Of a DNA stretch of 64,000 nucleotides, positions 18,511 through 28,230 are shown one piece after another. Under the pieces are notes generated by a model, which was not told where the DNA came from, searched no databases, and was given only the letters and a program-made list of their open reading frames with translations. A program made the position numbers and the translations under genes. Source of the stretch: CAVXFB01 sp963760935 (GTDB taxonomy: Bacteria; Planctomycetota; Planctomycetia; Pirellulales; Thermoguttaceae). Position 1 is the first letter of the stretch, and the number at the start of each line of letters is the position of its first letter. The stretch spans positions 806,001 to 870,000 of the forward strand of contig CAVXFB010000008.1 of assembly GCA_963760935.1 (NCBI GenBank), given 5' to 3'.

Positions 18511-19188
18511 ATGAGCGTTGCCACAAAGGCCCGAGCGCCGGTTGCTAGGTACAAGGTATTGATCGTCGACGATCATCCCATCATCCGGGAAGGTTTGACG
18601 CGGCTGGTCAGCCAAGAGCCGGACATCGAAATCTGCGATGGCGGCGATAACGTCGAGGATGCGTTGCGCAACGTCAAGGCGCTGCGGCCCGATCTGGTCG
18701 TGGTCGACATGTCGCTCAAGGGAAGCCACGGCATCGAGCTGATCTCCCAACTGAAGGCATTCGACGCAGAGATAAAGACGCTCGTTTGGTCGATGTTCGA
18801 CGAAAAGATCTATGCCGAGCGGGCCCTCCGCGCCGGCGCCATGGGCTATGTCAACAAGCAAGAACCGATCAAGACGGTAGTCGAGGCTATCCGCCACGTT
18901 TTGAACAACGACGTCTACCTTAGCCCGACGATGACCAATCGCGTATTGCAGCGATTGGGCAGCGGCAAGTCGCTCGAAGATGACCCAGTTGGCAGTCTCT
19001 CTAACCGTGAAGTCGAAGTCTTTCGGATGGTGGGCCAAGGCTTGACCACGCAACAAATTGCCGAGAGCTTGGGCGTTCGTCCGAAGACCATCGAAGCGCA
19101 TCGCGAAAAGATCAAGGCGAAGCTTAATCTCAAGAATGCGGCCGAATTGAACTGCCACGCCGTGCAATGGGTGCTGGAAAACGGTTGA
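18511..19188 (+). CDS. NarL/FixJ-type response regulator (receiver plus LuxR HTH)
   Basis: Two-component transcription regulator, 225 residues. The receiver domain has the acidic pair D20/D21 (LIVDDHPIIREG), phospho-acceptor D66 (LVVVDMSLKG), the Ser switch in TLVWSMFDE and the Lys in GYVNKQEP. The LuxR-type helix-turn-helix is at about 165-220 (LSNREVEVFRMVGQGLTTQQ). The ribosome site GGGAGGGG precedes ATG 18511. No histidine kinase is adjacent, so the partner is unknown. Targets cannot be told. Confidence 0.93.
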   Translation: MSVATKARAPVARYKVLIVDDHPIIREGLTRLVSQEPDIEICDGGDNVEDALRNVKALRPDLVVVDMSLKGSHGIELISQLKAFDAEIKTLVWSMFDEKIYAERALRAGAMGYVNKQEPIKTVVEAIRHVLNNDVYLSPTMTNRVLQRLGSGKSLEDDPVGSLSNREVEVFRMVGQGLTTQQIAESLGVRPKTIEAHREKIKAKLNLKNAAELNCHAVQWVLENG

Positions 19189-19480
19189 GTCGCGCCGGCA
19201 GTGGTGCAAGTTCCTGCGTCGATAGCGACACGTTCCGAACAGCTCGCTGAGTTTCGCCGTTTCCCCTACCTTACCTGTACCGCGAGCTGCCAACATTCGC
19301 TGTGCGAGTTACGGCATAATCGCACGTTACAACCCGCTGCGCATGAATCGCTTTTCGATCTGCAGTGCGCCGAAGTCTCTGCAACAGCTCGCTGTGCCAT
19401 TGCCGCCGGGATAGAACGATACCGGTCCGTGGCGCCGCGGCAGCACGTCGGGCTAGGCTTTGTCGGAAAAGGCAAACATG
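19189..19480. other. Intergenic, no gene seen
   Basis: Spacer after the response regulator. Only short shadow frames; no hairpin or RNA motif recognised. Confidence 0.35.
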
Positions 19481-19615
19481 TCATCCCGAGCGCGGCGAAG
19501 GATCTCCGCGGAATGCGCAACTGCCCGCGTACCAACGAGATCCTTCACGGCGCCCAGGATGTCTCCCTTTCATCCAACACGAATTTTGCAGTTCTCTCGG
19601 CCCAACTTGCTAAAC
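19481..19615. repeat. Dispersed intergenic repeat (GGATCTCCGCGGAATGC type), copy 1
   Basis: Matches 22677-22815 in the same order: TCAT..GAGCG.., GAAGGATCTCCGCGGAATG, CAACTGCCCGCGTACCAAC, AGATCCTTC, then CAGGATG and CTCCCTTTCATC. The left and right parts are partly complementary (GAAGGATCTC with GAGATCCTTC), so it can fold as a hairpin. Confidence 0.65.
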
Positions 19616-19715
19616 TGGCGAAAATCGGGTAACTTAACGCTCCAACGGAACAGGTATGGTAGGCTGTTGCCTGCCTCGTCCCGGTTTTCCCTTCTCTCGC
19701 CAGGAGCAGACGATA

Positions 19716-20267
19716 GTGGGCGAACTCGTACCGAAGAAAGTGTTCTTCACCAAGGGAGTGGGCAAGCATCGCACCCGATTGCAGAGTTTCGAGTTGGCGT
19801 TGCGCGACGCCGGCATTGAGGTCTTTAATCTGGTGCGCGTCTCCAGCATCTTCCCTCCGCACTGCAAGGTCATGCCCAAGAGTCGCGGGTTGATGCGGCT
19901 GCAAGCTGGCCAGATTGTCCACGTGGTGCTGGCCGAGGCCTCGACCAACGAACCATCGCGGATGGTTGGGGCCGGCATCGGGCTGGCCGTGCCTGCCCAA
20001 GGCGAACAGTACGGGTATATCTCCGAGCACCACGACTTCGGGATCACCGAGCCGCGGCTCCGCGACCTTGTCGAGGACATGGCGGCCACGATGTTGGCCA
20101 CCACGTTGGGCATCGAGTTCGATCCCGAAACGGCCTATGACAAGCGGAAAGAAATTTACCACATGTCGGGCAAGATCATTAACACGCGGGCTTGCGTGCA
20201 GACCGCCGAAGGAGACAAGGACGGCCTCTGGACCACCGTTACCGCCGCGGCCGTGTTTGTGTTCTAG
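19716..20267 (+). CDS. Pyruvoyl-dependent arginine decarboxylase
   Basis: Converts arginine to agmatine for polyamine synthesis, using a pyruvoyl group made by self-cleavage rather than PLP. GTG 19716 with AGGAG nine bases upstream gives 183 residues, the family size. The self-cleavage site is the Ser-Ser pair at about residues 43-44 in NLVRVSSIFPP; the new N-terminal Ser becomes the pyruvoyl group. Other family segments: MPKSRGLMRLQAGQIVHVVL and GLAVPAQGEQYGYISEHHD. The frame runs upstream to 19656, but that part has no ribosome site. No other polyamine genes are adjacent. Confidence 0.9.
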   Translation: MGELVPKKVFFTKGVGKHRTRLQSFELALRDAGIEVFNLVRVSSIFPPHCKVMPKSRGLMRLQAGQIVHVVLAEASTNEPSRMVGAGIGLAVPAQGEQYGYISEHHDFGITEPRLRDLVEDMAATMLATTLGIEFDPETAYDKRKEIYHMSGKIINTRACVQTAEGDKDGLWTTVTAAAVFVF

Positions 20268-20384
20268 CGCAGTTCTACCGGCTGGCGCACGACGCATGAA
20301 GAGGGTCGGGCAAGGCATCCGCAGATTTCGCAGATCGGCGCAGACTTGTCGAAGCATCCGGGCCGTGGCTGCGAAGTGGACGTT

Positions 20385-21098
20385 TCACTTATCTTGCCCG
20401 CGCATCACCACGGGGCCCGTGATTGGCACGCAGCGGCTTAGCAGGTCGCCGATCATATATTGTTCGAGCGAGGTGTCGCGGCCGCGGCCGATCCAGCCTT
20501 GGGTGACGGGTTGGTCGCCGACGGGATTTTCGACCCGCGTTAGCGTATCGTCGTAGCGGAGAGTGGCGGCCCCGGCAGTGGCGCGCTCGGGGTGTCGGTT
20601 GTCCTCCAGGTCCTTGAATACCTGGATCTCGACCCACTGGCCGCCTTGGGCCGGCGTGACGCGAACCACTGCCCGGCGACGCATCGATTGCAGCGTGTTT
20701 TCCCAGCGTTGCTCGGGATCGACCGTATCCTGCCGCCAGGGCTCGAAGATCGTGGGGCTCACCTCGGCGACTGTCGTGATAGTGCCTACGTCGCCGACTG
20801 CTTGGGCCGGTTGCTCGTGCTCGATACGGAAATAGTCGTCGACCATGTCGACCACCTGCTCCCACGCACAGTGGGGATCGGCCACCGGAATGAACACCGG
20901 GTTCGCGTACGCGGCGACCGGCTGCTCAACTGCGGCAACGGTTTGCGGAGCGTATGGGGGCGCCATGGAGCATTCGGGCCCCAAGCCACAACAGCCGGGC
21001 AACGCGATCGCAATTGCCGTCACGAGTGCCGAATAGCAAGTGGGAAGCGTGGAGTGTGGAGAATGGAGGGGGTATGTGTGCGGCATGAACGTCACCAA
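20385..21098 (-). CDS. Predicted lipoprotein, planctomycete hypothetical
   Basis: About 237 residues with a signal sequence ending in a lipobox-like ALPGC (Cys near residue 36), so probably anchored in a membrane. The mature part has DPHCAWEQVVDMVDDYFRIE, a basic RRRAVVRV strand, WVEIQVFKDLED and a C-terminal segment ending SRCVPITGPVVMRG. No enzyme motif was recognised, and the function is unknown. The start could also be ATG 21086 (MPHTYPLH). It is convergent with the arginine decarboxylase gene. Confidence 0.75.
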   Translation of the reverse strand: MVTFMPHTYPLHSPHSTLPTCYSALVTAIAIALPGCCGLGPECSMAPPYAPQTVAAVEQPVAAYANPVFIPVADPHCAWEQVVDMVDDYFRIEHEQPAQAVGDVGTITTVAEVSPTIFEPWRQDTVDPEQRWENTLQSMRRRAVVRVTPAQGGQWVEIQVFKDLEDNRHPERATAGAATLRYDDTLTRVENPVGDQPVTQGWIGRGRDTSLEQYMIGDLLSRCVPITGPVVMRGQDK

Positions 21099-21355
21099 TG
21101 ACGGGCCATGTGACTAGCAGCTAGCCACTCGCCACCAACCACTTTCAAGGGGCGGTAGTTTCCTCGAAACGTTGCCCCGGAACAAGAGCAAACCGGTCGG
21201 ACCTTGGCCGCTACGCCGATCGTGTTAGAATTAACGCATACGCCATGGCCGTACGGTGGATAGTAACCTCGCCCCACGGGGCAGAGATTGGGAAGTCTGC
21301 CTTACGGCGAGAAACAATTGGCGGCCAGAATCGGTCCAACGACCAGGAGTCTCGC

Positions 21356-22558
21356 ATGTCCAGTCCAGACCTTCCGCAGATTCCTGAGCAGCGGCCGGGA
21401 AGGCCGGTTGTGCCCGCGCAGCTCGTGCCGTCCTGTGGGCCATGCAGCTCGCGGGGGGTGTTGTGGGCGATTCTGGCGGTGCTGCTCTTGCTCTTGTTCG
21501 TCCCGTATTTTGCCCAGCAGATCGCGTTTTCGATCGCTCGGGGCAAGGAACTTGCGCGTGCGGAGGTGGCTCGCAAGGAATTGGCTAATCTACCCAACAC
21601 ACCGGTTCGCTATCCGGAGGTTGCCAAGATCATTGAGCCGAGCGTGGTGGGCATCGAATCAAGGCTTCAAGTGTCCTCGCCAACGGGCGAGAACTGGTTG
21701 TTTGAGCCACAGGTTCAGGCGATGGCGCAGGGGTCCGGGGTGATTGTCGATAAGGCCGGCTACATCCTGACCAATGCCCACGTTATTAGCCAAGCGTCGC
21801 CCGGTGGGGTGACCATTCAGCTAAACGATGGCCGAACCGTCGAGCACGCGACCATTGTCGGCACCGATCCGGCGACGGACCTTGCCGTGCTGAAGATCGA
21901 CGTGTCGGGATTGTCTGCGGCCGAATGGGGTGATAGCGACGCCCTCGAAGTCGGCGACTCGGTGTTGGCCGCCGGCAGCCCCTATGGCCTGACCGAAACG
22001 GTCACTGCGGGCATCATCAGTGCGAAGAACCGTAAGGTGGGGATCGAAAATGTCCGCTACGAGGACTTTTTGCAGACCGATGCGGCCGTGAACCCCGGCA
22101 ACAGTGGCGGACCGCTGGTCAACATGAACGCCCGAGTTGTCGGAATTAATACGGCGATTGTCGGACACGCCTACCAAGGTATTGGGTTTGCCATCCCCAG
22201 TAATCTGGCGAAGAAAGTGTATGAGTTGTTGCGGACTACCGGAATTGCCCGAGGTTGGATCGGAGTGGCCGTACAAGACTTGAATCATGCCGTGGCCGAA
22301 AAACTCGGTCTGAAAGACACTCGCGGCGCGGTGATTGTCGATGTCGGATCCGACACTCCGGCCGATCAGGCGGGGCTGAAGCCGGGCGACGTGATCGTGG
22401 CTTGGCAGGGCCGTCCGATCGCCAATTCCAACGACTTGCGCATCGCCGCCGCGCAGACCAAGCCGGGTACCAAGGCAACAATTACCTACTATCGCGATGG
22501 AAAGAAGCAAGAAGGCACGATCACCGTTGCGCAGCGTCCGAACCAGGTGACACAATGA
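21356..22558 (+). CDS. HtrA/DegP-type trypsin-like serine protease with PDZ domain
   Basis: Envelope quality-control protease, 400 residues. A transmembrane anchor lies at about 35-56 (GVLWAILAVLLLLLFVPYF). The trypsin-like domain has catalytic H142 (TNAHVIS), D175 (ATDLAVLKI) and S250 (NPGNSGGPL). One PDZ domain spans about 315-395 (ARGWIGVAVQDL, DQAGLKPGDVIVAW). ATG 21356 has CAGGAG upstream; the longer frame from 21245 adds no homology. With a single PDZ it resembles DegS-like or short HtrA forms. No sigma-factor gene is adjacent. Confidence 0.93.
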   Translation: MSSPDLPQIPEQRPGRPVVPAQLVPSCGPCSSRGVLWAILAVLLLLLFVPYFAQQIAFSIARGKELARAEVARKELANLPNTPVRYPEVAKIIEPSVVGIESRLQVSSPTGENWLFEPQVQAMAQGSGVIVDKAGYILTNAHVISQASPGGVTIQLNDGRTVEHATIVGTDPATDLAVLKIDVSGLSAAEWGDSDALEVGDSVLAAGSPYGLTETVTAGIISAKNRKVGIENVRYEDFLQTDAAVNPGNSGGPLVNMNARVVGINTAIVGHAYQGIGFAIPSNLAKKVYELLRTTGIARGWIGVAVQDLNHAVAEKLGLKDTRGAVIVDVGSDTPADQAGLKPGDVIVAWQGRPIANSNDLRIAAAQTKPGTKATITYYRDGKKQEGTITVAQRPNQVTQ

Positions 22559-22930
22559 TCGCCTGGTAGGATGCGACTCCCGTGGCCGAAATTCGGTTGT
22601 TTCGGCGTATGATCGGCGCCGGGAATCGCCTCAGAAGGCTGCCTTCCGTAATTCGCGAGCCCGATGCGATGCGTGGTCATTCTAAGCGCAGCGTAGAATC
22701 TCCGTGGAATGCACAACTGCCCGCGTACCAACCAGATCCTTCGCTCCGCTCAGGATGACTCCCTCAGGATGGCTCCCTTTCATCGAACAGGACCTTGTAA
22801 TTCTCCGGGAAGTTGCCTCCAATGCCGGCCGTTAGGTCCGACTTCGGCCGCGTGGGCCGCCGGTAGAACGTATAATGGTACAGACGCCCTGGAACCAAGC
22901 GATTTTAGCCCGAACTGGCCTGCACCTTCG
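22559..22930. other. Intergenic with dispersed repeat
   Basis: Spacer between the HtrA and GH130 genes; most of it is the repeat at 22677-22815. No gene seen. Confidence 0.4.
22677..22815. repeat. Dispersed intergenic repeat (GGATCTCCGCGGAATGC type), copy 2
   Basis: Diverged copy of 19481-19615, sharing AATCTCCGTGGAATGC, CAACTGCCCGCGTACCAAC, AGATCCTTC and CTCCCTTTCATC in the same order. Confidence 0.65.
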
Positions 22931-24415
22931 ATGTCTCACCCCGTAAATCACAACGGCCGCAAGCGGTCTCTGAAAGTCCGCCGTCTGCCGGTTCGATTCA
23001 GCAGCGACATTCGCCGGGTGATTACGCGATTTTTTGACCCCGGCGGCGAGCCCCGCATCCGCAGCGTGATTGAGCGGGTCAGTCAACTCAGCGATGCCGA
23101 CGTGAGCCGGCTATTGGACGAGGTCTTCCTGAAGTTTCGCACCCGCCATCGCAACATCGCTTCAGATTTTCTGGACAACTACAGCACGGCCGCGTCGAGG
23201 GTTGGGCTGTCGGACGGCTTTTCACGCAATCGCAAGCTTCTGACGGGCTCGTATTTTACGGCGGAGTATTCCATCGAGTCGGCGGCCCTGTTCAATCCCT
23301 CGATTGTTCCCCACTTGAACCAGGAGAATCTGCCGGCGGGAGCGATCCGGTTTATCATGAGTTTGCGGGCGACGGGCGAAGGGCACGTCTCGTCGGTCGT
23401 TTTTCGCACGGGCGTCATCTATTCCGACAACCGGATCCAGATGGACCCGCCCGCCCGATTGACGAAGCCGGTCCGCGTCGTGCCCGATCATGATTACGAC
23501 AAGCTGCTCTTCCGCCGCAAATTGAAGGATATCGGCGTCTACAAGGGAGCGGTGGACCTCGTTTTGGATCGGCTTGATGCTACGTTCACCCTCACGCAAC
23601 TCGAGCACGCCATCACCGCAGCGCACGCGGCTGCGCCCGAAAAGCTGCAGCTCGAAGAGACCTTGCAGGGCATTCGTTGGCTGGCCCAATCAAACTACCA
23701 ATTGGAGTTGGCCAAGAATTCCGAAGCCTCGGAAGTCGTTCTCTTTCCGCAGACTAGCAACGAGAGCCACGGCATCGAGGATCTGCGCATGGTCCGTTTC
23801 GTCGATGACGATGGTACGGTGACGTACTTTGGCACCTGCACTGCCTTCGACGGATATCGAGTGCTGCCGCAACTGATCGAGACCCGCGATTTTGTGCGGA
23901 TTGGCGTTCACACCGTCAATGGCGCCCGGGCGCAGAACAAGGGCATGGCCCTGTTTCCACGACGGATCGATGGCCACTATGTGATGTGCTCGCGAATCGA
24001 CGGCGAGAATCTGTACATCATGTACTCCGACATCGTCCATTTTTGGGAGACGGCCGAGATGGTGCAGACGCCGCGCCATCCCTGGGAGTTCGTGCAGATC
24101 GGCAACTGCGGCTCGCCGCTGGAGACGCCGGCCGGATGGTTGGTGCTGACGCACGGAGTGGGTCCGATGCGAACGTACTGCATCGGCGCGATGCTCTTGG
24201 ACCTCGACGATCCGCGGAAGGTGATCGGTTGCCTGGATGAGCCGCTTCTAACCCCCACCGAGAGCGAGCGCGACGGCTACGTGCCCAACGTGGTTTACAC
24301 CTGCGGCTCGATGATCCACAACGGGAATCTGTATATTCCCTTCGCCACCTCCGACATGATCACTCGCTTTGCGATGGTCTCACTCGATCGGCTGCTCGAG
24401 CGGCTTGTACCCTAA
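22931..24415 (+). CDS. GH130-family glycoside phosphorylase/hydrolase
   Basis: Cytoplasmic, 494 residues. The five-bladed propeller part has family-130 features: AALFNPSIVPH near residue 120, GIEDLRMVRFVDDDG, YFGTCTAFDG, a KGMALFPRRIDGHYVMCSR segment, NCGSPLETPAGWLVLTHGVG, and the final GDL-like LYIPFATSDMITRF. Known members phosphorolyse or hydrolyse beta-1,4- or beta-1,2-mannosides; this long form with about 110 extra N-terminal residues is common in planctomycetes, and its exact substrate is unknown. ATG 22931 was chosen because the upstream part is repeat-derived. Confidence 0.82.
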   Translation: MSHPVNHNGRKRSLKVRRLPVRFSSDIRRVITRFFDPGGEPRIRSVIERVSQLSDADVSRLLDEVFLKFRTRHRNIASDFLDNYSTAASRVGLSDGFSRNRKLLTGSYFTAEYSIESAALFNPSIVPHLNQENLPAGAIRFIMSLRATGEGHVSSVVFRTGVIYSDNRIQMDPPARLTKPVRVVPDHDYDKLLFRRKLKDIGVYKGAVDLVLDRLDATFTLTQLEHAITAAHAAAPEKLQLEETLQGIRWLAQSNYQLELAKNSEASEVVLFPQTSNESHGIEDLRMVRFVDDDGTVTYFGTCTAFDGYRVLPQLIETRDFVRIGVHTVNGARAQNKGMALFPRRIDGHYVMCSRIDGENLYIMYSDIVHFWETAEMVQTPRHPWEFVQIGNCGSPLETPAGWLVLTHGVGPMRTYCIGAMLLDLDDPRKVIGCLDEPLLTPTESERDGYVPNVVYTCGSMIHNGNLYIPFATSDMITRFAMVSLDRLLERLVP

Positions 24416-24618
24416 GGGGCGCCCTCTGGCCGCATTCGTTTGCAGGTGCTCAGTGGCCTCATGATGCGGCCGCCCGGCAAACCGCGCTTTTTTCTGCAAT
24501 TTTGTACCATTTTTTTCCAGTCGCGGTTATATTGGTGGTGCTATCCTTCCTCGCATTGCGCACCAAATGCAGGCCATGGCCATCGCGGAATTTAACCCTC
24601 CAACTTAATGAGGTAGCG

Positions 24619-26381
24619 ATGAGACGCCTTGCGCTCGCTTCTCCGACACTTCTGGTCGGATCGCTCTTTGCTGTCGGCTTGCTCGCCTCGCTGACTGACG
24701 CCGCCGAAGTGGCGAAATGGTCGACGTACGACATCAGTCTTGCATCGGATACGACCTATGCAAATGGTTATTCGTCGGGTCCTCGCAGTTGAACGCCAAG
24801 TTCACCGGGCCGGGCGGTGTGACGCAGAACGTTGCCGGTTTTTGGGACGGAACGAACAACTTCAAGTTTCGCTTCACGCCAACCATCGAAGGCGCCTGGT
24901 CCTATACAACCAGTTCCAGCGACTCGGGCTTGGACGGCAAGACGGGGACGATCAACGCCACCGCGCCGGTTGCTGGAGATCACGGCTTCTTGCGGGTGGA
25001 CCCCAACTATAAAAACAGCTTCGTCTGGGACGACGGCACGCGGTATTTTATGGAGGGGCAAACGTATTACGACTGGATCGGCCCGTGCATGCAAAACGAT
25101 AACTGGAAGACCTCTGTCGACAATTCGCTCGCTTACGGCTTCAACAAGATCCGCTTCCATGTCTACGCGCAGGGCGACTATGGCAGCACCGTCGACCTGA
25201 GCAATTATCCCGACGAGCAGCCGTACACGGGCACAAAGACCAACCCAAACCGCGATGCCCTAAATCTTGCATACTGGCAGAAGCTCGACGAAATCGTGCA
25301 GTACATGGACTCGAAGGGCATAGTCGCCGACCTGATCGTCACTAACCCTTACGAGTCGAATCGGATGTACGGCACGGCGGCGCAAAACGATCGCTTCGTG
25401 CAGTACGTCACCGCGCGCTACGCTGCCTACACAAATGTTACGTGGTGCATGGCCAACGAATGGGAGTCCTCACGTTGGTATTCCGGGACGAACATCCAGT
25501 ATCAGGCCGACTTCGCCCGCATGGGCGGCTTGGTCCACACCGGCGACCCGTGGATGACCGATACAACAACCGGCGCCCTACGGCCGCTGACGATCCATAA
25601 CCAGCAGAAGAATTTTCAGTTCTTTCCTCCCGCGTACAACTGGGCGACGGAAGCCGCCATCCAATATCATGCCCCCGGCGGCAAAGGCAATGACCTGCCG
25701 GGCACAGGCGACGGCTACGGCTACACCGACCAGCTTGGGAACGACGGCATTGTTTCCAACCTCGGCCACGGCATGCCCGTGGTCAACGACGAGTACCGCT
25801 ACATCGGCGATGGCCAGGGCAATCCCTTCCCGTCGCTCACGCGCGTCCAGAATCGCCGGGCGATGTGGAGCATCGCTGCCGCAGGCGGCTACTCCAGCAC
25901 CGCCGATTTCCGTATGAACCCCAACGGCATGGGCCCTCCTGAGTGTACTGGCGATTGGAACAGCAATGTGCCGGACGAGTATCGCGACATTAAGCGGATG
26001 GTCGACTTCTTTGCCACGAAAGGCATCGAATACTGGAAGATGGCCAGTCATAACGAGCTCACATCCGACACGCGGACGTATGTTCTGGCCGAACCTGGAA
26101 AACAGTATGTGGCCTATGCAGCCATCGGCGGCACGTTTTCGATCGATTTGGTGGCGGGCAGCTACTATGCCTATCGCTACGATCCTCAAACCGGCACAAC
26201 GACGAACCTGGGGATGATTACCGGTGGAACTGCGCAGTCGTTTTCGATGCCCGACACGAACGATTGGGTACTGCACTTGAGCACCTTTCAAGAAACCCCC
26301 GAGCCCGGCGCCCTAACGTTGTTGGGCGTTGCGGCGACAGGGTTGGCGGTCTATTGGCGACGTCGGCGTTGCCGCAATTGA
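24619..26381 (+). CDS. DUF5060/DUF4038-like secreted glycoside-hydrolase-type protein 1, PEP-CTERM (frameshifted)
   Basis: First of three tandem paralogues. ATG 24619 (GAGGTA upstream) opens a signal peptide and EVAKWSTYDISLASDTTYANGYSSGP; then one base is missing at 24779-24784 and the frame continues as SQLNAKFTGPGGVTQNVAGFW. The N-terminal beta-sandwich (DUF5060-like) is followed by a barrel with FVWDDGTRYFMEGQTYYDW, TWCMANEWESS and MPVVNDEYRYI, where the two Glu residues are candidate catalytic acids, as in apiosidase-like (GH140/DUF4038) enzymes. It ends with PEP-CTERM (PEPGALTLLGVAATG, WRRRR). Acts outside the cell, probably on plant or algal glycans (inference). Confidence 0.85.
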
Positions 26382-26425
26382 GCTGATAGCAATAACAATA
26401 GAGTCTCTTTGGCGAGGTAAGAACA

Positions 26426-28186
26426 ATGAATCGATCGCAGTTCGTGCGGACCCAGTCGGCGCAGGCGTTCGCGGTCGCTTGGGCTCTAATGCCATGCTTT
26501 GCATGGGCCATGGATGTGCCCAAATGGTCGACGTATGACATCAACCTCACGTCGAACACGAGCTATGCAAACGGCTATGCGTCGGGTCCCACGCAACTGA
26601 CGGCCACGTTCACCGGGCCGGGCGGTGTGACGCAGAATGTCACCGGTTTTTGGGACGGAACGAACAACTTCAAGTTTCGCTTCACGCCCACCGTTGAGGG
26701 CGCTTGGTCGTATACAACAAGTTCGACCGACACAAGTCTGAATGGCCAGACGGGCAGCCTCAACGCCGTCGCGCCGGCCGCCGGCAATCATGGCTTTCTG
26801 CGGATCGATCCTGCACACACGAACAGCTTCGCTTGGGATGACGGCACCCGGTACTTTATGTGGGGGCAGATCTATGATAACATCGTGCAAACGGCGCTGG
26901 CGACGAGCAACGCCAATTGGCAGGCCGGAATCGACAACTCGTTGGCGCATGGCTTCAGTAAGATCCGCTTGAACGTCTATCCTGACAGCGCCAGTCCAAG
27001 TTGGACCGGAAAAGACTCGGCGTGGTCAACGCTGATGCACGGATATGCGTACTCGGCGCCCTATGCTCTGCTCAACAACAACAGCCAAACCCCGGATCGC
27101 GACCAGCTCAATCTGGCGTACTGGCAGAAGCTCGACGACGTGGTGAAGTATATCGACTCGAAGGGAATGGTCGCCGAACTGATTCTCGTGAATCCGTACA
27201 ACGCCAACAACGTATTTGGATCTGATACGCAAAACCAACGGCTGCTCGATTATGCCATGGCGCGCTACGCGGGCTATCACAATGTCACGTGGTGCGTGAG
27301 CTGGGAATACGGTGTATCGGCGAATGCCGGCGGGACATATCCCCAAGATGCGGCCGACTTCAATGGTTTTGGTCAGCGGGTGCGCAGCAAGGATCCGTGG
27401 CTGACGCAGGGGACATCGCTCCGTCCGTTATCGATCCATAGCAACACGAACATCGACTTTCCATTTGCCACATTTCCCAATTGGCCCACGTCCGCCGTGA
27501 TTCAATATGGACCTCGAAACCAGGGAGGTTTCGCCAATGGCGACCAATGGGGCAACGCCGGAATTGTCCAGAACCTTGGCCACAATATGCCCGTGGTCAA
27601 TGACGAATATGGCTACATCGATGACGAGAGTGGAGTAACTATGACGCAGCTTCAAAGCCGGCAGGCCATCTGGGGCATCGCGACCGCCGGCGGCTACGGC
27701 AGCAGCGGCGACTGGCGTACTCTGGGCACCGGCAGCGCGCAGTGGAAACCCAATCTGACCGGCGAATGGTACGATGCGCCAGAATACGATGACATCAAGC
27801 ACGTGGTCGATTTCTTCACCACCAAGGGCATCGAATACTGGAAGATGGCCAGTCATAACGAGCTCACATCCGACACGCGGACGTATGTTCTGGCCGAACC
27901 TGGAAAACAGTATGTCGCTTATGCAGCAGTTGGCGGCGATTTTTCGATCGATCTGGCGGCGGGCAGCTACTATGCCTATCGCTACGATCCTCAAACCGGA
28001 GCAACGACAGACTTGGGCACGATTACCGGCGGAGGCACGCAGTCGTTTTCTATGCCCGACACGAACGATTGGGTGCTGCACTTGAGCACTTTTCAAGAAA
28101 CCCCCGAGCCCGGCGCCCTAACGCTGTTGGGCGTTGCGGCGGCAGGGTTGGCAGTCTATTGGCGGCGTCGGCGTCGCCGCAGTTGA
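26426..28186 (+). CDS. DUF5060/DUF4038-like secreted glycoside-hydrolase-type protein 2, PEP-CTERM
   Basis: Intact middle paralogue, 586 residues. Signal peptide to about FAWA, the N-terminal sandwich (KWSTYDINL, GFWDGTNNFKFRFTPT), then a barrel with FAWDDGTRYFMWGQIYDN, VTWCVSWEYG and MPVVNDEYGYIDDE. The PEP-CTERM tail (PEPGALTLLG, WRRRRRRS) is nearly identical to that of copy 1. Long stretches near the 3' end are base-for-base the same as copy 1 although the middle parts differ, suggesting gene conversion. The 44-bp spacers before copies 2 and 3 are close copies of each other. Same presumed job as copy 1. Confidence 0.88.
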   Translation: MNRSQFVRTQSAQAFAVAWALMPCFAWAMDVPKWSTYDINLTSNTSYANGYASGPTQLTATFTGPGGVTQNVTGFWDGTNNFKFRFTPTVEGAWSYTTSSTDTSLNGQTGSLNAVAPAAGNHGFLRIDPAHTNSFAWDDGTRYFMWGQIYDNIVQTALATSNANWQAGIDNSLAHGFSKIRLNVYPDSASPSWTGKDSAWSTLMHGYAYSAPYALLNNNSQTPDRDQLNLAYWQKLDDVVKYIDSKGMVAELILVNPYNANNVFGSDTQNQRLLDYAMARYAGYHNVTWCVSWEYGVSANAGGTYPQDAADFNGFGQRVRSKDPWLTQGTSLRPLSIHSNTNIDFPFATFPNWPTSAVIQYGPRNQGGFANGDQWGNAGIVQNLGHNMPVVNDEYGYIDDESGVTMTQLQSRQAIWGIATAGGYGSSGDWRTLGTGSAQWKPNLTGEWYDAPEYDDIKHVVDFFTTKGIEYWKMASHNELTSDTRTYVLAEPGKQYVAYAAVGGDFSIDLAAGSYYAYRYDPQTGATTDLGTITGGGTQSFSMPDTNDWVLHLSTFQETPEPGALTLLGVAAAGLAVYWRRRRRRS

Positions 28187-28230
28187 GTTAATAGCGCTAA
28201 CGATAGAGTCTTTCTGGCGAGGTAAGAACA

